64,000 nucleotides of DNA, from positions 1 through 64,000 of the forward strand of contig SAUG01000070.1 of NCBI GenBank assembly GCA_011316305.1, written 5' to 3'. Of the stretch, positions 47,617 through 58,227 are shown one piece after another. This stretch comes from Rusavskia elegans (Eukaryota > Ascomycota > Lecanoromycetes > Teloschistales > Teloschistaceae). A program made the translations under genes and the position numbers. Each line of letters starts with the position of its first letter. Position 1 is the stretch's first letter. Under the pieces are notes generated by a model. That model was not told the origin of the DNA and searched no databases. It saw only the letters and a list, made by a program, of their open reading frames with translations.

Positions 47617-48680
47617 ACTCGAGGCTGGCAGGTCATTGCATAGAGCCAATGGAGAGAGCGGAAGGATGCAGGTGCAGTCGCCGATGGTTCACAATTGACG
47701 GTCGTCGACAGGTGGATCTAAATGGTCAGCATCAACGAGGTACATTCATTTGATATGAAGAGTGATATTCGAGGAGTCAGATAAGACACTTCAAGTATCC
47801 TCCCACATGACGATTCACGAAGTCGTTGATAGACGATAATGCACTGATTGGACTAGGGCCCCGCTGGCTTGGGACTTGGCCAAGGCGGTTCAGCCTTTTC
47901 TTTTTATTATTCTTCGCGTTCAATAATCTCTTCCTGACATTATTACTTCGGATCCATCGATTCGTCGTCATCGTCACTACCACTACCGAATCTGCAGCGT
48001 AGCTCTTCAGTGCAAATCCCGAATACCCGGGTTGACAGGCTGTCTGTATCGCATTGCTAGCCCATCTTCAATGTCGACTGTCAACATTGATGCCCCCTCG
48101 AATCTGGATCCAGGCGCGTCCAGGCTTGTCCTTGGTACATCCGAGTATCCCTAGTCTCCTGCTTCCGAAAGCTGGAGAGCCGTTCGGGCAGGGGTGTCGC
48201 CTAACTATACCGGTACTAGCTATTCGAGTCCACACACGATAATAATAGTCATCTCCCTGGTGCAATCAAGCCCCTTCTTCCGAGCAGCGGGGAAGCTGTA
48301 TCTTCGTCATCGAGCAGATTATTGCCCTCTACCATTATTCCAGATCACGAGACTGCAGCGCCTCAAAATGGCTGGCAGGCTAAGGAAGCTTGGGGGGAGA
48401 ACCGTCTTGTGCTACGAAGCTTCGAAGCTTTCTAGCATGTTTCCTAATCCAGTTGTACACCGCATTTTCTTCTTTCTATATCTCCTTGGTGCGTCCTCCT
48501 GTGCGCTCTCAGCGTTATCTTCTCATCCGAGTGGGCGCATGGCATGCTTCGCAGAGTTTTCACACCTCATTGCCTCTCAAACTTCCAAACGGCTAAGGGA
48601 AGCTGTTACTCTTGGTGCCCAAATACTATAATATCTGCTCCATTGCTGCAATTCTACCCTCCCTTAGATCTGGAAGCATT
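47617..48680. other. Intergenic between divergent hydrolase-phosphatase and dehydratase genes
   Basis: No gene firmly supported. A frame from the ATG near 48368 (MAGRLRKLGGRTVLCYEASK) is basic and could be a leader exon carrying a mitochondrial presequence for the dehydratase, using the acceptor CCCTTAG at 48667; this is not established. Confidence 0.4.
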
Positions 48681-50720
48681 ATGGACCCCTCCAATCCTCC
48701 AAAAGAGGACCAACCAGAAGAACCTAGATATCTGGATTTCCCTCACCTGTCAGGCGACGCCTCCCATGACGGAAAATCATTGCTTAATAAATATTCTTCT
48801 ACTATCACGAGAGACCATGCCTTTCCGGGCGCGCAGGTACTCCAAGCTTTGATAACCTCGGTTTTTGAAAAACTGACGGGATCAGGCCATGTTATACGCG
48901 GCCGGGGTGCCGGATCAGGAGAGCATGAGAAGCAGCCCACATGTTGGCATAGCTTCTGTCTGGTGGGAAGGAAATCCTTGCAAGTCAGCACATCGTCGGG
49001 TAGAGTATACAGAAGCGTGCTGAGACTAGTCAATAGCATGCATTGTGAGTACAAGATTGCGATTTCAGCGGTCACGCGACGTAGGCTGTCTGATTGACTT
49101 GCGATCAAGTGCTTGATCTGGGAAAAACTGTCAAGACCGCGGTGCAGAAACAAGGCATGCTGGCATGGCAGTACAATACCATTGGCGTATCTGATGCTAT
49201 CACGATGGGAGGCGAGGGTATACCTTCAATGAGAGGAGCCGTACGGGTTTTCGCTGATGGATGTAGGCATGCGCTTTTCTCTGCAGTCGAGAGAAATCAT
49301 TGCAGATAGTATCGAAACCGTCACCTGCGCCCAACATCACGACGCTTGCATCACCATTCCCGGATGCGACAAGAATATGCCCGGCTGTGTAATGGCCATG
49401 GCCCGGCACAATCGCCCATCAATCATGATATATGGGGGTAGCATCGCAGTCGGCTACAGCAAGCTTCTGAGGAAGCCGATCAACATTGCGACCTGCTATG
49501 AGGCTGCAGGTGCATATATTTACGACAACTTGACGCAACCTGATGATGGTGGCGATAAGTCCAAGACCAAGGACGAAATCATGGAAGACATCGAGCGTCA
49601 CGCTTGTCCAGGCGCTGGTGCTTGTGGAGGCATGTACACTGCGAACACCATGGCCACAGCCATTGAAACAATGGGTCTCTCACTCCCGGGATCTTCGTCC
49701 AGTCCAGCAACGTCCCCTTCAAAGATGCGCGAATGTGGAAAGGCGGCAGAAGCGATCAAAGTCTGCATGGAGAAGGACATCAAGCCACGGGACCTCCTCA
49801 CCAAACGTTCTTTTGAAAATGCCCTTGTCATCACAATGGCTCTCGGCGGATCTACCAACGGCGTCGTACACTTCCTCGCTATGGCCGCCACCGCCGGTGT
49901 CACCCTCGAGCTAGACGATTTCCAACGTGTCAGCAATAAAGTCCCTTTCATCGCGAACCTCGCTCCCTCGGGTAAGTACTTCATGGCCGACCTGTATGAA
50001 ATCGGCGGTGTCCCATCTGTCCAGAAACTCCTCATAGCAGCCGGATTACTAGACGGCGACATTCCCACTGTGACCGGTAAGACATTATCCCAAAACGTCG
50101 CATCCTATCCCAGTCTCCCCCAAGACCAAGCCATCATCCACCCCCTGTCAACCCCCATCAAAGGCACCGGCCACCTGCAAATCCTCCGCGGCAACCTCGC
50201 CCCCGGCGGCGCGGTCGCAAAGATCACAGGGAAAGAGGGCATGAAATTCATCGGCAAAGCCCGTGTCTTTGAAAAAGAAAACCAACTCGACGCGGCGCTC
50301 AGCTCGGGCCAAATCAAGCACGGCGAAAACCTCGTCCTCGTCGTCCGCTACGAAGGCCCCAAAGGCGGGCCGGGCATGCCGGAGCAATTGAAAGCGAGCG
50401 CTGCGCTGATGGGGGCCAAGTTGACGAATGTGGCCCTCATCACCGATGGACGGTATTCAGGCGCGAGCCATGGGTTCATCGTGGGGCATGTGGTGCCGGA
50501 GGCTGCGGTCGGAGGACCGATTGCTGTGGTGAGGGACGGCGATGTTGTGACGATTGATGCGGAGACGAACCGATTGGATATGGATGTGAGTGAGGAGGAG
50601 GTGCAGAAGAGGATGATGGCTTGGAAGCCGCCGAAGAGGATAGTGACGAGGGGGGTTTTGGCCAAGTATGCGGCGCTGGTTGGGGATGCGAGTCATGGTG
50701 CTTTGACGGATGCTTTCTGA
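48681..50720 (+). CDS. Dihydroxyacid dehydratase family (Ilv3-like), with 8-nt micro-exon
   Basis: Five exons (48681-48836, 48886-48983, 49037-49044, 49110-49217, 49267-50720) give 607 aa. The enzyme family dehydrates 2,3-dihydroxy acids in valine/isoleucine synthesis using an Fe-S cluster. Cluster cysteines are present: GNPCNMHLLDL (C84), PGCDKNMPGC, and HACPGAGACGGMYTANTM. Other signatures: NTIGVSDAITMGGEGMRFS, SREIIADSIE, GGSTNGVVHFLAMA, and GRYSGASHGFIVGHVVPEAA. The third exon, CATGCATT, encodes the middle of NMHL and both flanking introns (53 and 65 nt) are canonical. Translation from 48681 has no mitochondrial presequence, unlike the housekeeping Ilv3, so this may be a paralogue or may have an unseen leader exon. 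Confidence 0.9.
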
Positions 50721-51324
50721 GACGTTGAGATGATGTGGTGATGAGTTAAGGGAGTTACTGCATATGCCAATTGTAGCAGCAGTCCTTGTGTTCAATTATT
50801 CTCTTATCCACGGCTCCCGAGACACGAGGTCTGGTACATTCCTCGGAAGATACGCCTTGTCTGCCAGCGTGACAGAGCATCCGGGGTCGAGCATCGGGGG
50901 TCAAGGCAGACGTCTGACTCGTCTGAGGCCTTCTGCTGATAAGGGACCTTCATTCCAACTCCGAAATACGTACCCCGGAGGCTGTTTTGAGTCGTTAAGT
51001 GTGATGGTTGCTTCAACCAAACAAGATCCATAGTTAACAGCGACGGGTTTACTGTTGCCGGTATTGGTCATCCAGCAACTCTTGCGGAGGTGGGTAAACA
51101 GCTTGTTCCTCGACGGAAAGGGTAGCCTTGCAACTACGGCATGCATAATCGGATTCACTTAACGGGTCTGCAAAGTGGGCTCCGTAAGACTGGTTATCGT
51201 GCCCATCGAACGTCGGTTGACCGTTATCGTCATAGTAGGCTGGTGAACCGTCGACGCCTAGGCTGCAGTGGCTTGGCGTAATGAATGACACTTCCAATAT
51301 AGTACTAGTGCGTAACATATTCTT
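50721..51324. other. Intergenic with possible short relic frame
   Basis: A 89-codon minus frame (51049-51318) contains YACRSCKATLSVEEQ, a CxxC-like piece reminiscent of Cys motifs in fungal Ty3/gypsy polyproteins, but is too short and isolated to call. It abuts the AT-rich repeat block. Confidence 0.35.
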
Positions 51325-51762
51325 CGCGCTTTGGTAGTCCCCAGATGAAAACTTTATATACGCAGACTCTGTTTGCCTGGCTTTCTTTTATATACTTTTT
51401 ATATATAATAGATTTTAATCTCATGTTAACTTTACTCGACACTCTAAAACGCTTTCGTTTGATATCGAAGGTACTAGCGCGTGACTCATTTTCACGGTAT
51501 ATAAATCCATTCCAATAGCTAAAACATCCAATATATAGCATCGATAGCAATATATCGTATCGACCCGTCCATTTTTAAGTATTACTACTCCTCTTCGAAC
51601 TTAATACCCCTCGCGCTTTGATAATCCCCAGTCGAATAGTTTACGTATATAGATTCTGCTTGCCTGGCTCTCTCTCCTATACTTTCTTATACGACAGATT
51701 TAAGTCCTACGTAAACTTTACTTAATACTCTAAAACGCTTCCGTTTAATACCGGAGGTAGCA
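51325..51762. repeat. AT-rich diverged direct repeat pair of about 150 bp
   Basis: Copy A at 51325-51476 and copy B at 51612-51762 both begin CGCGCTTTG and share TTTGCCTGGCT / CTTGCCTGGCT, ACTCTAAAACGCTT and CGTTT plus AATACC/GATATC words in the same order. Most differences are C/T or G/A. A 15-bp near-repeat (GTACTAGYGCGTRAC) brackets copy A at 51302-51316 and 51470-51484. Sequence is strongly TpA-rich, consistent with RIP-mutated remnants, possibly of long terminal repeats. Confidence 0.6.
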
Positions 51763-51959
51763 GTCTCCCGGAAATTGTCAGCTTACACTAACTACCCGTC
51801 TCCACTTATCGTGCCTCACGGCTATCACACAGAGGCAGTCAATTACTCAATCACTGGAAAGGCCTGGACTGGTCCCAAGGGCTTCGTGGCCAAGCACGAG
51901 TATAACAATGCACCCTTCAACTTGTGGGACAGCGCCATCAATGACTTTCGCCTGCCAAA

Positions 51960-52460
51960 ATCAGAAGAACGAGCGTGGCTGAGCACCCGCTTTCCTAATA
52001 GTCGCATCGCTTTCCGATGGCCCACGATGCCAACCACCGGTTGCAAGCGCAGCGTCTGTGGGGCTCGCCATATAAGCACCAGTCTGTGTATACTCGACAA
52101 TGGAACCGAGACGTGTGCGGCGTTGAATGCTGACGGGATGCCGAGTAGCATTGTGGCATAGCACAAAGTCTGTCTGGGGGTGCCAGCACCTCGGTACCGA
52201 CAAGCATATTTGCCTTCAAGTCGTCTACCAGGTAGACTTTAACCGTTGTACAAGCAGTGACTTTCTGCTTGGACCCTTCTTTTTCAACCTGTCCATCCAT
52301 GAACAGTTTGACGTTTGCGTATTCGTTCGTCGTAACGATCCTGTTACCAACGCCTCGGACGGGCACCGGTGTTTGCATAGTCTGGACGAGGAGTTGCAAG
52401 CTTTGAATTTTAGTACCGCCTTGCGAGGCCGAGCAACATTCGGAAATGGATTTGCTCTAG
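51960..52460 (-). pseudogene. Decayed Ty3/gypsy-type retrotransposon protease fragment
   Basis: The minus frame reads TPVPVRGVGNRIVTTNEYAN then VKLFMDG and VKVYLVDDLKANMLVGTEVL, the characteristic retropepsin-like stretch of fungal gypsy polyproteins. The active-site D-T/S-G triad is not recognisable: the expected position reads SECCSAS. Downstream the frame shifts and stops appear. No reverse transcriptase or integrase is present, so this is a relic. It lies next to the AT-rich repeat pair. Confidence 0.6.
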
Positions 52461-52869
52461 GCTGTCGCAGAAAGGGCAAGCCTTATGAATTATTCATTGG
52501 AGCCCAAAATTTAGTGAATTCCGCATGTTCTCCGAAGCCAGATGATCGGATGCTAGGACGCATTGTATTCAAAGAGCCTAGTGGAGCTGAAGAACGAGAG
52601 GTGAGGGACAAGGAGACGCAGCGGTACCACGACAAATGAGGGCTTACGTAAAGGTCGTAGCTTACAGTGTGCAGGCCACAGGCTCTTACGATGCAATCCT
52701 GCGGAGTGTATCATACTCATGGTCTGATGATCTCCATCTTGCACCGAAATGCACGTGTACGCTTGAAGTAAGTGTAGATTGGTTTCTACATGAACTCTGA
52801 TGCTCAAGACAGTGGCATCGAATATGGTAAGATTTGAGATGATTTTGGATTGCAAAAAGACTGCCTTGC
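52461..52869. other. Intergenic, relic flank
   Basis: Flank of the retroelement relic and 3' flank of the secreted-protein gene; no gene seen. Confidence 0.45.
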
Positions 52870-53594
52870 TCAGCTACTGGCTCGAACGGCGCCATATCCA
52901 CACGAATATAAACGATCACCAACTCTGTACGGCTTATTTATTGGCTTCGTATTCCTCAAGGTTCCATGGCCTATGATGGTTGTATTCTCGGGGTTGCTGA
53001 CTATCACGTCGAACTGGTATTCTCGGAGGTCGACCAGGTTATCCTGATGAGAGAAATCGAAGCCCATCAGAGACAAGATCGTTGCGATCCGTTGGTTTGT
53101 CATCATGTATACTCCAGGCCGAGTTTCCGTTGCAGTGATGGTGACTCCCACGTCAAAGCAGACCCTGGCGAACGCGGCTTCCGAGTAAAGGTGTTCGAAG
53201 TTGCGGGTACCTTGCAGAGGCGCAGAACCCAGCTCAATGTATGCCTTGTATAGGGCCTGGGATATGATTCCTCCTACGGCTTGGGGCAGAATCGGAACAG
53301 TGCCAGGGTGAAATTGAATGCCAAAAGAATGAGGTTCGTTGGCGGTACTGGAGAGTAAAGGTCCGGTCTCGTTGATCATCAATATTGGCGGATCCCTTTT
53401 ACTCCATATAAGCGTTGAGACTAGATGATGGATAGTGCGAAGGATAGGAGGGTGGGTAGTCACCTTGATACATAGAAGGGTTCTGGCATCTGAAAGGCAT
53501 TGGCAACGAAAGGCAAGGACGAGCAGAACAGGAACAGTAGTGTCCAAATGCGAGACGGAAGCGAAGGGCCCATCGCCCCCAGTGGTGGGGCCAT
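52870..53594 (-). CDS. Predicted secreted protein, unrecognised family
   Basis: Two exons (53464-53594 and 52870-53395; 68-nt intron, donor GTGACT, acceptor TAAAAG) give 218 aa. The first exon supplies a clear signal peptide (about 1-32: IWTLLFLFCSSLPFVANA) that ends just before the mature start near AFQMPEPF. The mature part contains two Cys-poor beta-rich stretches (FGIQFHPGTVPILPQAVGG, then LMGFDFSHQDNLVDLREYQF and DVIVSNPENTTIIGHGTL). It has one NxT site (ENTT) and no catalytic motif that I recognise. The signal peptide only appears once the intron is removed. It sits in the repeat-bearing stretch and is divergent from another secreted-type gene. Confidence 0.72.
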
Positions 53595-55096
53595 TTCAAT
53601 GAGATTCAGGGAACTGCAACGACCGCCGATTTCAAAAAGGGATTGCGGGATTAGTTCTCCTCAAGGGGTGACCGCAAACAGCATACCGAATGTCTTTATA
53701 CAAGGTAGCTTCATCGTGTACACCTCGGGCTTTGCGCACAAACCATCCGCATGTCCCACTTCGCCAAAAGCTATACTGGCGTCAATGCGACATGCGCCAG
53801 AAGCTGGGCCAGGGGATTTCTAAGGGTCTTTGAAGGTCATGTCAATAGGCTGGTAGACGAGACTTCAGTGAGCTAAAGGATGAAATAGGAGCTTGCACCG
53901 GGGACCTTCCATGAAGACGGCGGTTGATGCGAATTTAGGGGAGAGATAGCTTCAGCCAACGCCGCGTGTGCGGCAACCACCGGTATTTAGGCTTCGACAG
54001 GCGGAGTCAACAACGACAGAAGGACGGTCTGTTGAAGGAGGTGAGACTCGAGTGTCATATAGCTCACATGTAGGATTCGTCGGCCATCAGACATGGCAGA
54101 GGTCTTGCGAAGTCGGCGCTGTCGTGAATTTCGTCGACTTCCAAAATTAGCCTTTCAGCCTTGCAAATGCAATAAACAGCGCGATTCGATAGGATGGCGC
54201 CTAAGTCGCTTGTGGGCGGGTATCACCATAGTACCTCGTCAGCAAGCCCAAGGGGCATTCTCGATGCATTATTATTATTATTGGGCCTTGTGCTGTATCA
54301 TGTCCCATCGCAACGCTACGAATTCTCTATTAATATCGAGGCATTTTCTCTTTGGTTGCCAATATCTATGTAAGCTCTGGGACGGCTTGCCGTGCCTTGC
54401 CTAATCCACAGGTCTTCCTCCAAAGGCTTCAACCAAGGCAAACTCTTCGGGCTGCTCCTGTAGCCTGCCTATCATGTCTTTGTTTCAAAGGCCTCTTTGC
54501 GACGTACATGGATCTACCCCAGCCGTTGATAACGCATCTAGAGCTGGTCCAATAAAATGATGGACCGCTGTCTGCGGCATCGTCTTTGGATCACATCACT
54601 CCTAGGTTAGAAGGTTCAAGGTTGCTTGGCTCCGCCTTAGACGTCGGCTTCGGGCCTTCTATATTGGGATTGGAGAGCCTTACCATCACCACCTGATCTG
54701 GAACCGTAATCCACTCAATGACGAGGCCGAGTCGAAACTCTCCCGCTGATGCAGGTGCTCGAGACGATCCAGCGATAGCACATCGCTTGACCTTGCCAGC
54801 TCCCGCCCACGCAGTCCGAAGTGTTTTCGAAACACCCCACGGAATGAGGCAACACTGCAGCTCTGCGTTTCCTCGATCGTTCCCAGGCGACACAAAGAGT
54901 TCGCCTACGAGCGCAAGAGCGGGTAAACGATTGGCTTGTCTGAGGTCCATTCCGGTAACATCTCGTACCTTATTCCACTCATCTGCATCCGCGCGACCTT
55001 TCCCGCGATGCTTCATGTATATAACTTTGCTGATGACCTCGTTTCCCCATCAAGCTTACCACTCTTGGTACGTTGTAAACCCACTCTAGGATCACC
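53595..55096. other. Intergenic between two divergent secreted-protein genes
   Basis: 1.5 kb without a supported gene. A minus frame at 54591-55016 (141 codons, ends with a short EPSNL repeat) and an overlapping plus frame at 54718-55089 have no recognisable domains and contradict each other. A short ATT/TTA run lies near 54270-54283. Confidence 0.45.
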
Positions 55097-56009
55097 ATGC
55101 TGCTGTGGGTGCTGTGTCTCAAGCTTTGGTGGCTCACACTGCCACTGAGCACCCTTCAGCACCCTTCGACGCCCAAAGGCCGGACAGTGAACGAGGAGCT
55201 TGAATCTAGAGATGCCGATATTACTTCACAAATCGCCAATGCCGACATCGCGGCTGAGTTTAACCCAAGGGTGATGGCATCAGTACCGATCGTGCTCACT
55301 CCAGGCGGTCAAATACCTCCTCAAGATGGACCTGTGCCTCTTTTGTACAGGTTGAACCCGATCCTCTTGAGATACAATTATACCGGCACACTCACCAACC
55401 AATCTTCAAACAATCCCTATTCCTACAGAGGCCGAGACCCTTACCCCGTCGGGCCCTATCCACCGCCAGGTCGCGACCCCTATCCGCCAGACCCGGGTCC
55501 GTATCCGCCAGATCCTTACCCACCAGGGCCGGATCCGTTTCCGCCAGGGGACCCCGATGTATGGTCGTTCGATTGGGCATACCCTCCGTGGGGGACGCGG
55601 AGGAAATTGATTGTTCGTTTCCTGCCCACCTAGGAATCGCCACGCTGGAAAGATGCTAATATCTCGCTAGGAAATCAAGGGGGAGATTAACCTGAAGACA
55701 ACCGACTGTCTGCTCGATACTACAATCCTAGGGTACCCTCTCGAAACCCTCAAGGGTAATCTTGACGACGGCGTGTGGATCAATGTCAACATCGCGGTGG
55801 CAAAAGGCTACCTGGACATCGTCGTTGAGGACGGGGAACCAAAGGACGAAGTCTGGCTGATCGCCGACCTGCATCTTCCCTTGCGTCAACATTTCTACAA
55901 GAAGATTCACATGTTCAACATACCACATCGCCCGGGTCCGCCTCGCCCGCATCGCCCGCTCCGCGCACACCCGTATCCGCTTCCACCGGGTCTGGCTGCG
56001 ACGTCCTAA
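55097..56009 (+). CDS. Predicted secreted protein with Pro-Asp-Tyr repeat
   Basis: Two exons (55097-55612 and 55671-56009; 58-nt intron, donor GTTCGT, branch GCTAAT, acceptor TCGCTAG) give 284 aa. Residues 1-20 are strongly hydrophobic (LLWVLCLKLWWLTLPLSTL), a signal peptide or anchor. NYT and NQS are glycosylation sequons near 94-103. Residues 107-155 are a low-complexity repeat of DPYP/GPYPP/DPYPP units. The second exon encodes a compact acidic domain (EIKGEINLKTTDCLLDTTIL, then VNVNIAVAKGYLDIVVEDGE-like) and a His/Pro/Arg-rich tail. No family is recognised. The donor is not the usual GTRNGT, so the join is slightly less certain than elsewhere, but frame and composition agree. Confidence 0.68.
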
Positions 56010-56818
56010 GCAGTCGCAAGCATCGACTTTTTCGATTGGAGGACATGGCGTAGCATGGGGCGTGGGCTTCAGCTTAACTTAGATCTGTGCTTAGAGTCCG
56101 TGTCAATTCAGATCGCTTATACCAATCCATTCATCCCTGTCCATCTTAAACTTTGTGCGATCTTGCAATACCACGCCGTTTGTTTCTGACATCTTGAATT
56201 TCAACGCCCATCCTTTGTGATAATGGTAGTACTGTATGCCTTGATCAATCCAGCAATGTCACTGACAACGACATCTGGTGTTCAACATCGTGGTCCGTGA
56301 TGCTGTATCAAGAATCTCAATGGTGGGAGAGGGGATGGGATGGATGAGTCGAGGTGATGAGAGGATGGAGTGAGAATACCAAGTGTGGATTTGGAGATGT
56401 TTGATTAGGTGCACCCGTGAGGAGCAATGCACCTCGAGATACCCAGACTTTGTGAGCCCTGCGTCGTACACGAAAGGGGTCTACGTCAATGACGATCTCC
56501 GAAGCCGTGTGGGATGCCGTTCGACATTGGTGGTAGTCCCAGAGTCTAAAGGTAGAAGTTCTCGGATTAGACCTACTGGCTACATAGATACATGAACTCG
56601 CTCACTGTACTGTCTTTGAACCCAATACCTGATCGAACGTCGAATGGATGATGGTATGTCCAATGCGTGATCGCAAAATACAAACATGAAAAGAATCTCT
56701 ATCCGTTGACTTCAGTAAGTCATCCAGTCCCAAGTGCAGGATTGAAACCCAGCGGGATGGAGGAAACGAGTTCGGACAAGCTTAAAAGTCTTCTCCGTCA
56801 CAGCGCAGCCAGAAATCC
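56010..56818. other. Intergenic between convergent genes
   Basis: 3' flanks only; nothing recognised. Confidence 0.5.
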
Positions 56819-57434
56819 TTAGGACGTCATATAAAAGCTGGCGTAGATGCCGAGGCTGGCCCCAGTCAGGGGCAACAATCCCCTGGTGAAGTTCATGATC
56901 GCCCACCAGTCAAGCAGTTCCTGCGACTTTTCTCCCTTCTTGTCTTTGCTTTCGTTCATTTCCTCCGTCCGACTCAAGTGTTTCGAGTCCTGGACCTTGC
57001 GGTAAAGCTTCCCATTGACGCTTGTCATGAAGATGATGGTGAAAGGCACGATGCTGCCGGTGGCGAGTGCGGCGAGAGCGTAGATTTCCGCTTTGTGGTG
57101 GTTGAGAGTGAAGGAGAGACTGTAGCTGAGCCAGGCGAAGCTTAATGTGGAGGCTATTGCGAGAGCAGGCGCAGCGGCTACTCCCCGGCGGTATGTGGTT
57201 TTCCATTCGCGGACGAGGAGGGTGTTTGGGGCTTGGGACATGGAGGGGACGAAACCGTATGACACGGCAAGCACGCCCCCTGCGAGAGATGTAAATATGA
57301 GATCCTCAAGAAGACTCTATCGATTCAGAATGGTTGAACATACCGGAGAGGAATGCAGAGGTCATGATACCTACGGCTTGCGCCAGGCGTAGTGAGGGAG
57401 GTAACGAAGCTGACAGTGAAGTCATTGTGGACAT
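56819..57434 (-). CDS. DUF1772 membrane protein (anthrone-oxygenase-like)
   Basis: Two exons (57344-57434 and 56819-57279; 64-nt intron, donor GTATGT) give 183 aa. Four hydrophobic segments: around 18-45 (LRLAQAVGIMTSAFLSGG), 75-95 (APALAIASTLSFAWLSYSLS), 100-122 (IYALAALATGSIVPFTIIFM) and 160-180 (FTRGLLPLTGASLGIYASFY). The NGKL following TM3 is typical of DUF1772. Some members are anthrone or noranthrone oxygenases in polyketide pathways (for example HypC in aflatoxin producers), but many are not. No polyketide synthase is in this window, so no pathway is implied. Confidence 0.82.
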
Positions 57435-58227
57435 GGTGGAAAAATTCAAGATAACCTTCCGGATCGAGGTTGTTCAGTGTGATTAGATAGGGAACGAACG
57501 AAAGAGGGTTACTTGTGGTAACCGGGGTATCTTGGGTTTATCAATGGAGGAATGGCCGTACGGTACGGTATTGATGATACCAATGTCATTCTCAACGATT
57601 CGTATAACTGCATTGCGTCATCCTCTGCGCAAAGCATAACGGTGAATCACCATCCCACTCGAAGGTGTACACAATCTCAGATTCAGGAACGTCCAGGGAC
57701 TTTCGGGAAGATCTCGATCTCCGGTTAAGCCGCGAGCGAGCTAACAGGATCAGCGGGTGACTTGCGGGCACCAAGCCCTAAGAAGACCCCGCTAGCAAAG
57801 TGTCTTCGTTGTTATACTTCTTCTGTTGCCTTATGCAACCTCGAGAGCTGTCAACAGCATCCGACCGCGTGTCTCTGCGGCTATCTTACAGCCAACTCCC
57901 GACGTTCGCTCGATTCAAAGCACCGTCCGGTTACACACGTCTTACTCCTCGCCCTACCTTACCATATCTCCAGCAATCCTCGTGGATGAGAAGGCTGCAC
58001 CAACCTCGTAACAGCCAACTATACGAGGGTGTGCTTGCGTATCATCGACGGCCGGACTGTACCAGACGGTCCGGGGCTGATAAGCCACTTTTGCCTGCAT
58101 TGACTATGCTTACATGTTGAATTGTTGATGCGGATTCAGGCGCCGTTGACGTAGGGAGTTCTGGACCGACTTGCCTCAAACCTTGAAGCCCTGAACGCCG
58201 AGTCTGGTCCATACTAGGCTTCTCGCC
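57435..58227. other. Intergenic, divergent promoters of DUF1772 and ERD2
   Basis: No gene supported; short overlapping frames near 57760-58120 lack domains. Confidence 0.5.

Noticed and set aside
51049..51318. 89-codon minus frame with a CxxC-like piece as an independent gene
   Set aside because: Too short, isolated and adjacent to repeats; more likely a relic or chance frame.
51775..52161. 128-codon plus frame opposite the gypsy protease relic
   Set aside because: It overlaps the relic on the other strand and shows no domain; treated as a shadow frame.
54591..55089. Overlapping 141-codon minus and 123-codon plus frames between the two secreted-protein genes
   Set aside because: They contradict each other, have no domain, signal peptide or splice support, and composition is like non-coding flank.
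56819..57434. Polyketide cluster implied by the anthrone-oxygenase-like gene
   Set aside because: No polyketide synthase, tailoring enzymes or regulator nearby; neighbours are Erd2 and unrelated secreted proteins.
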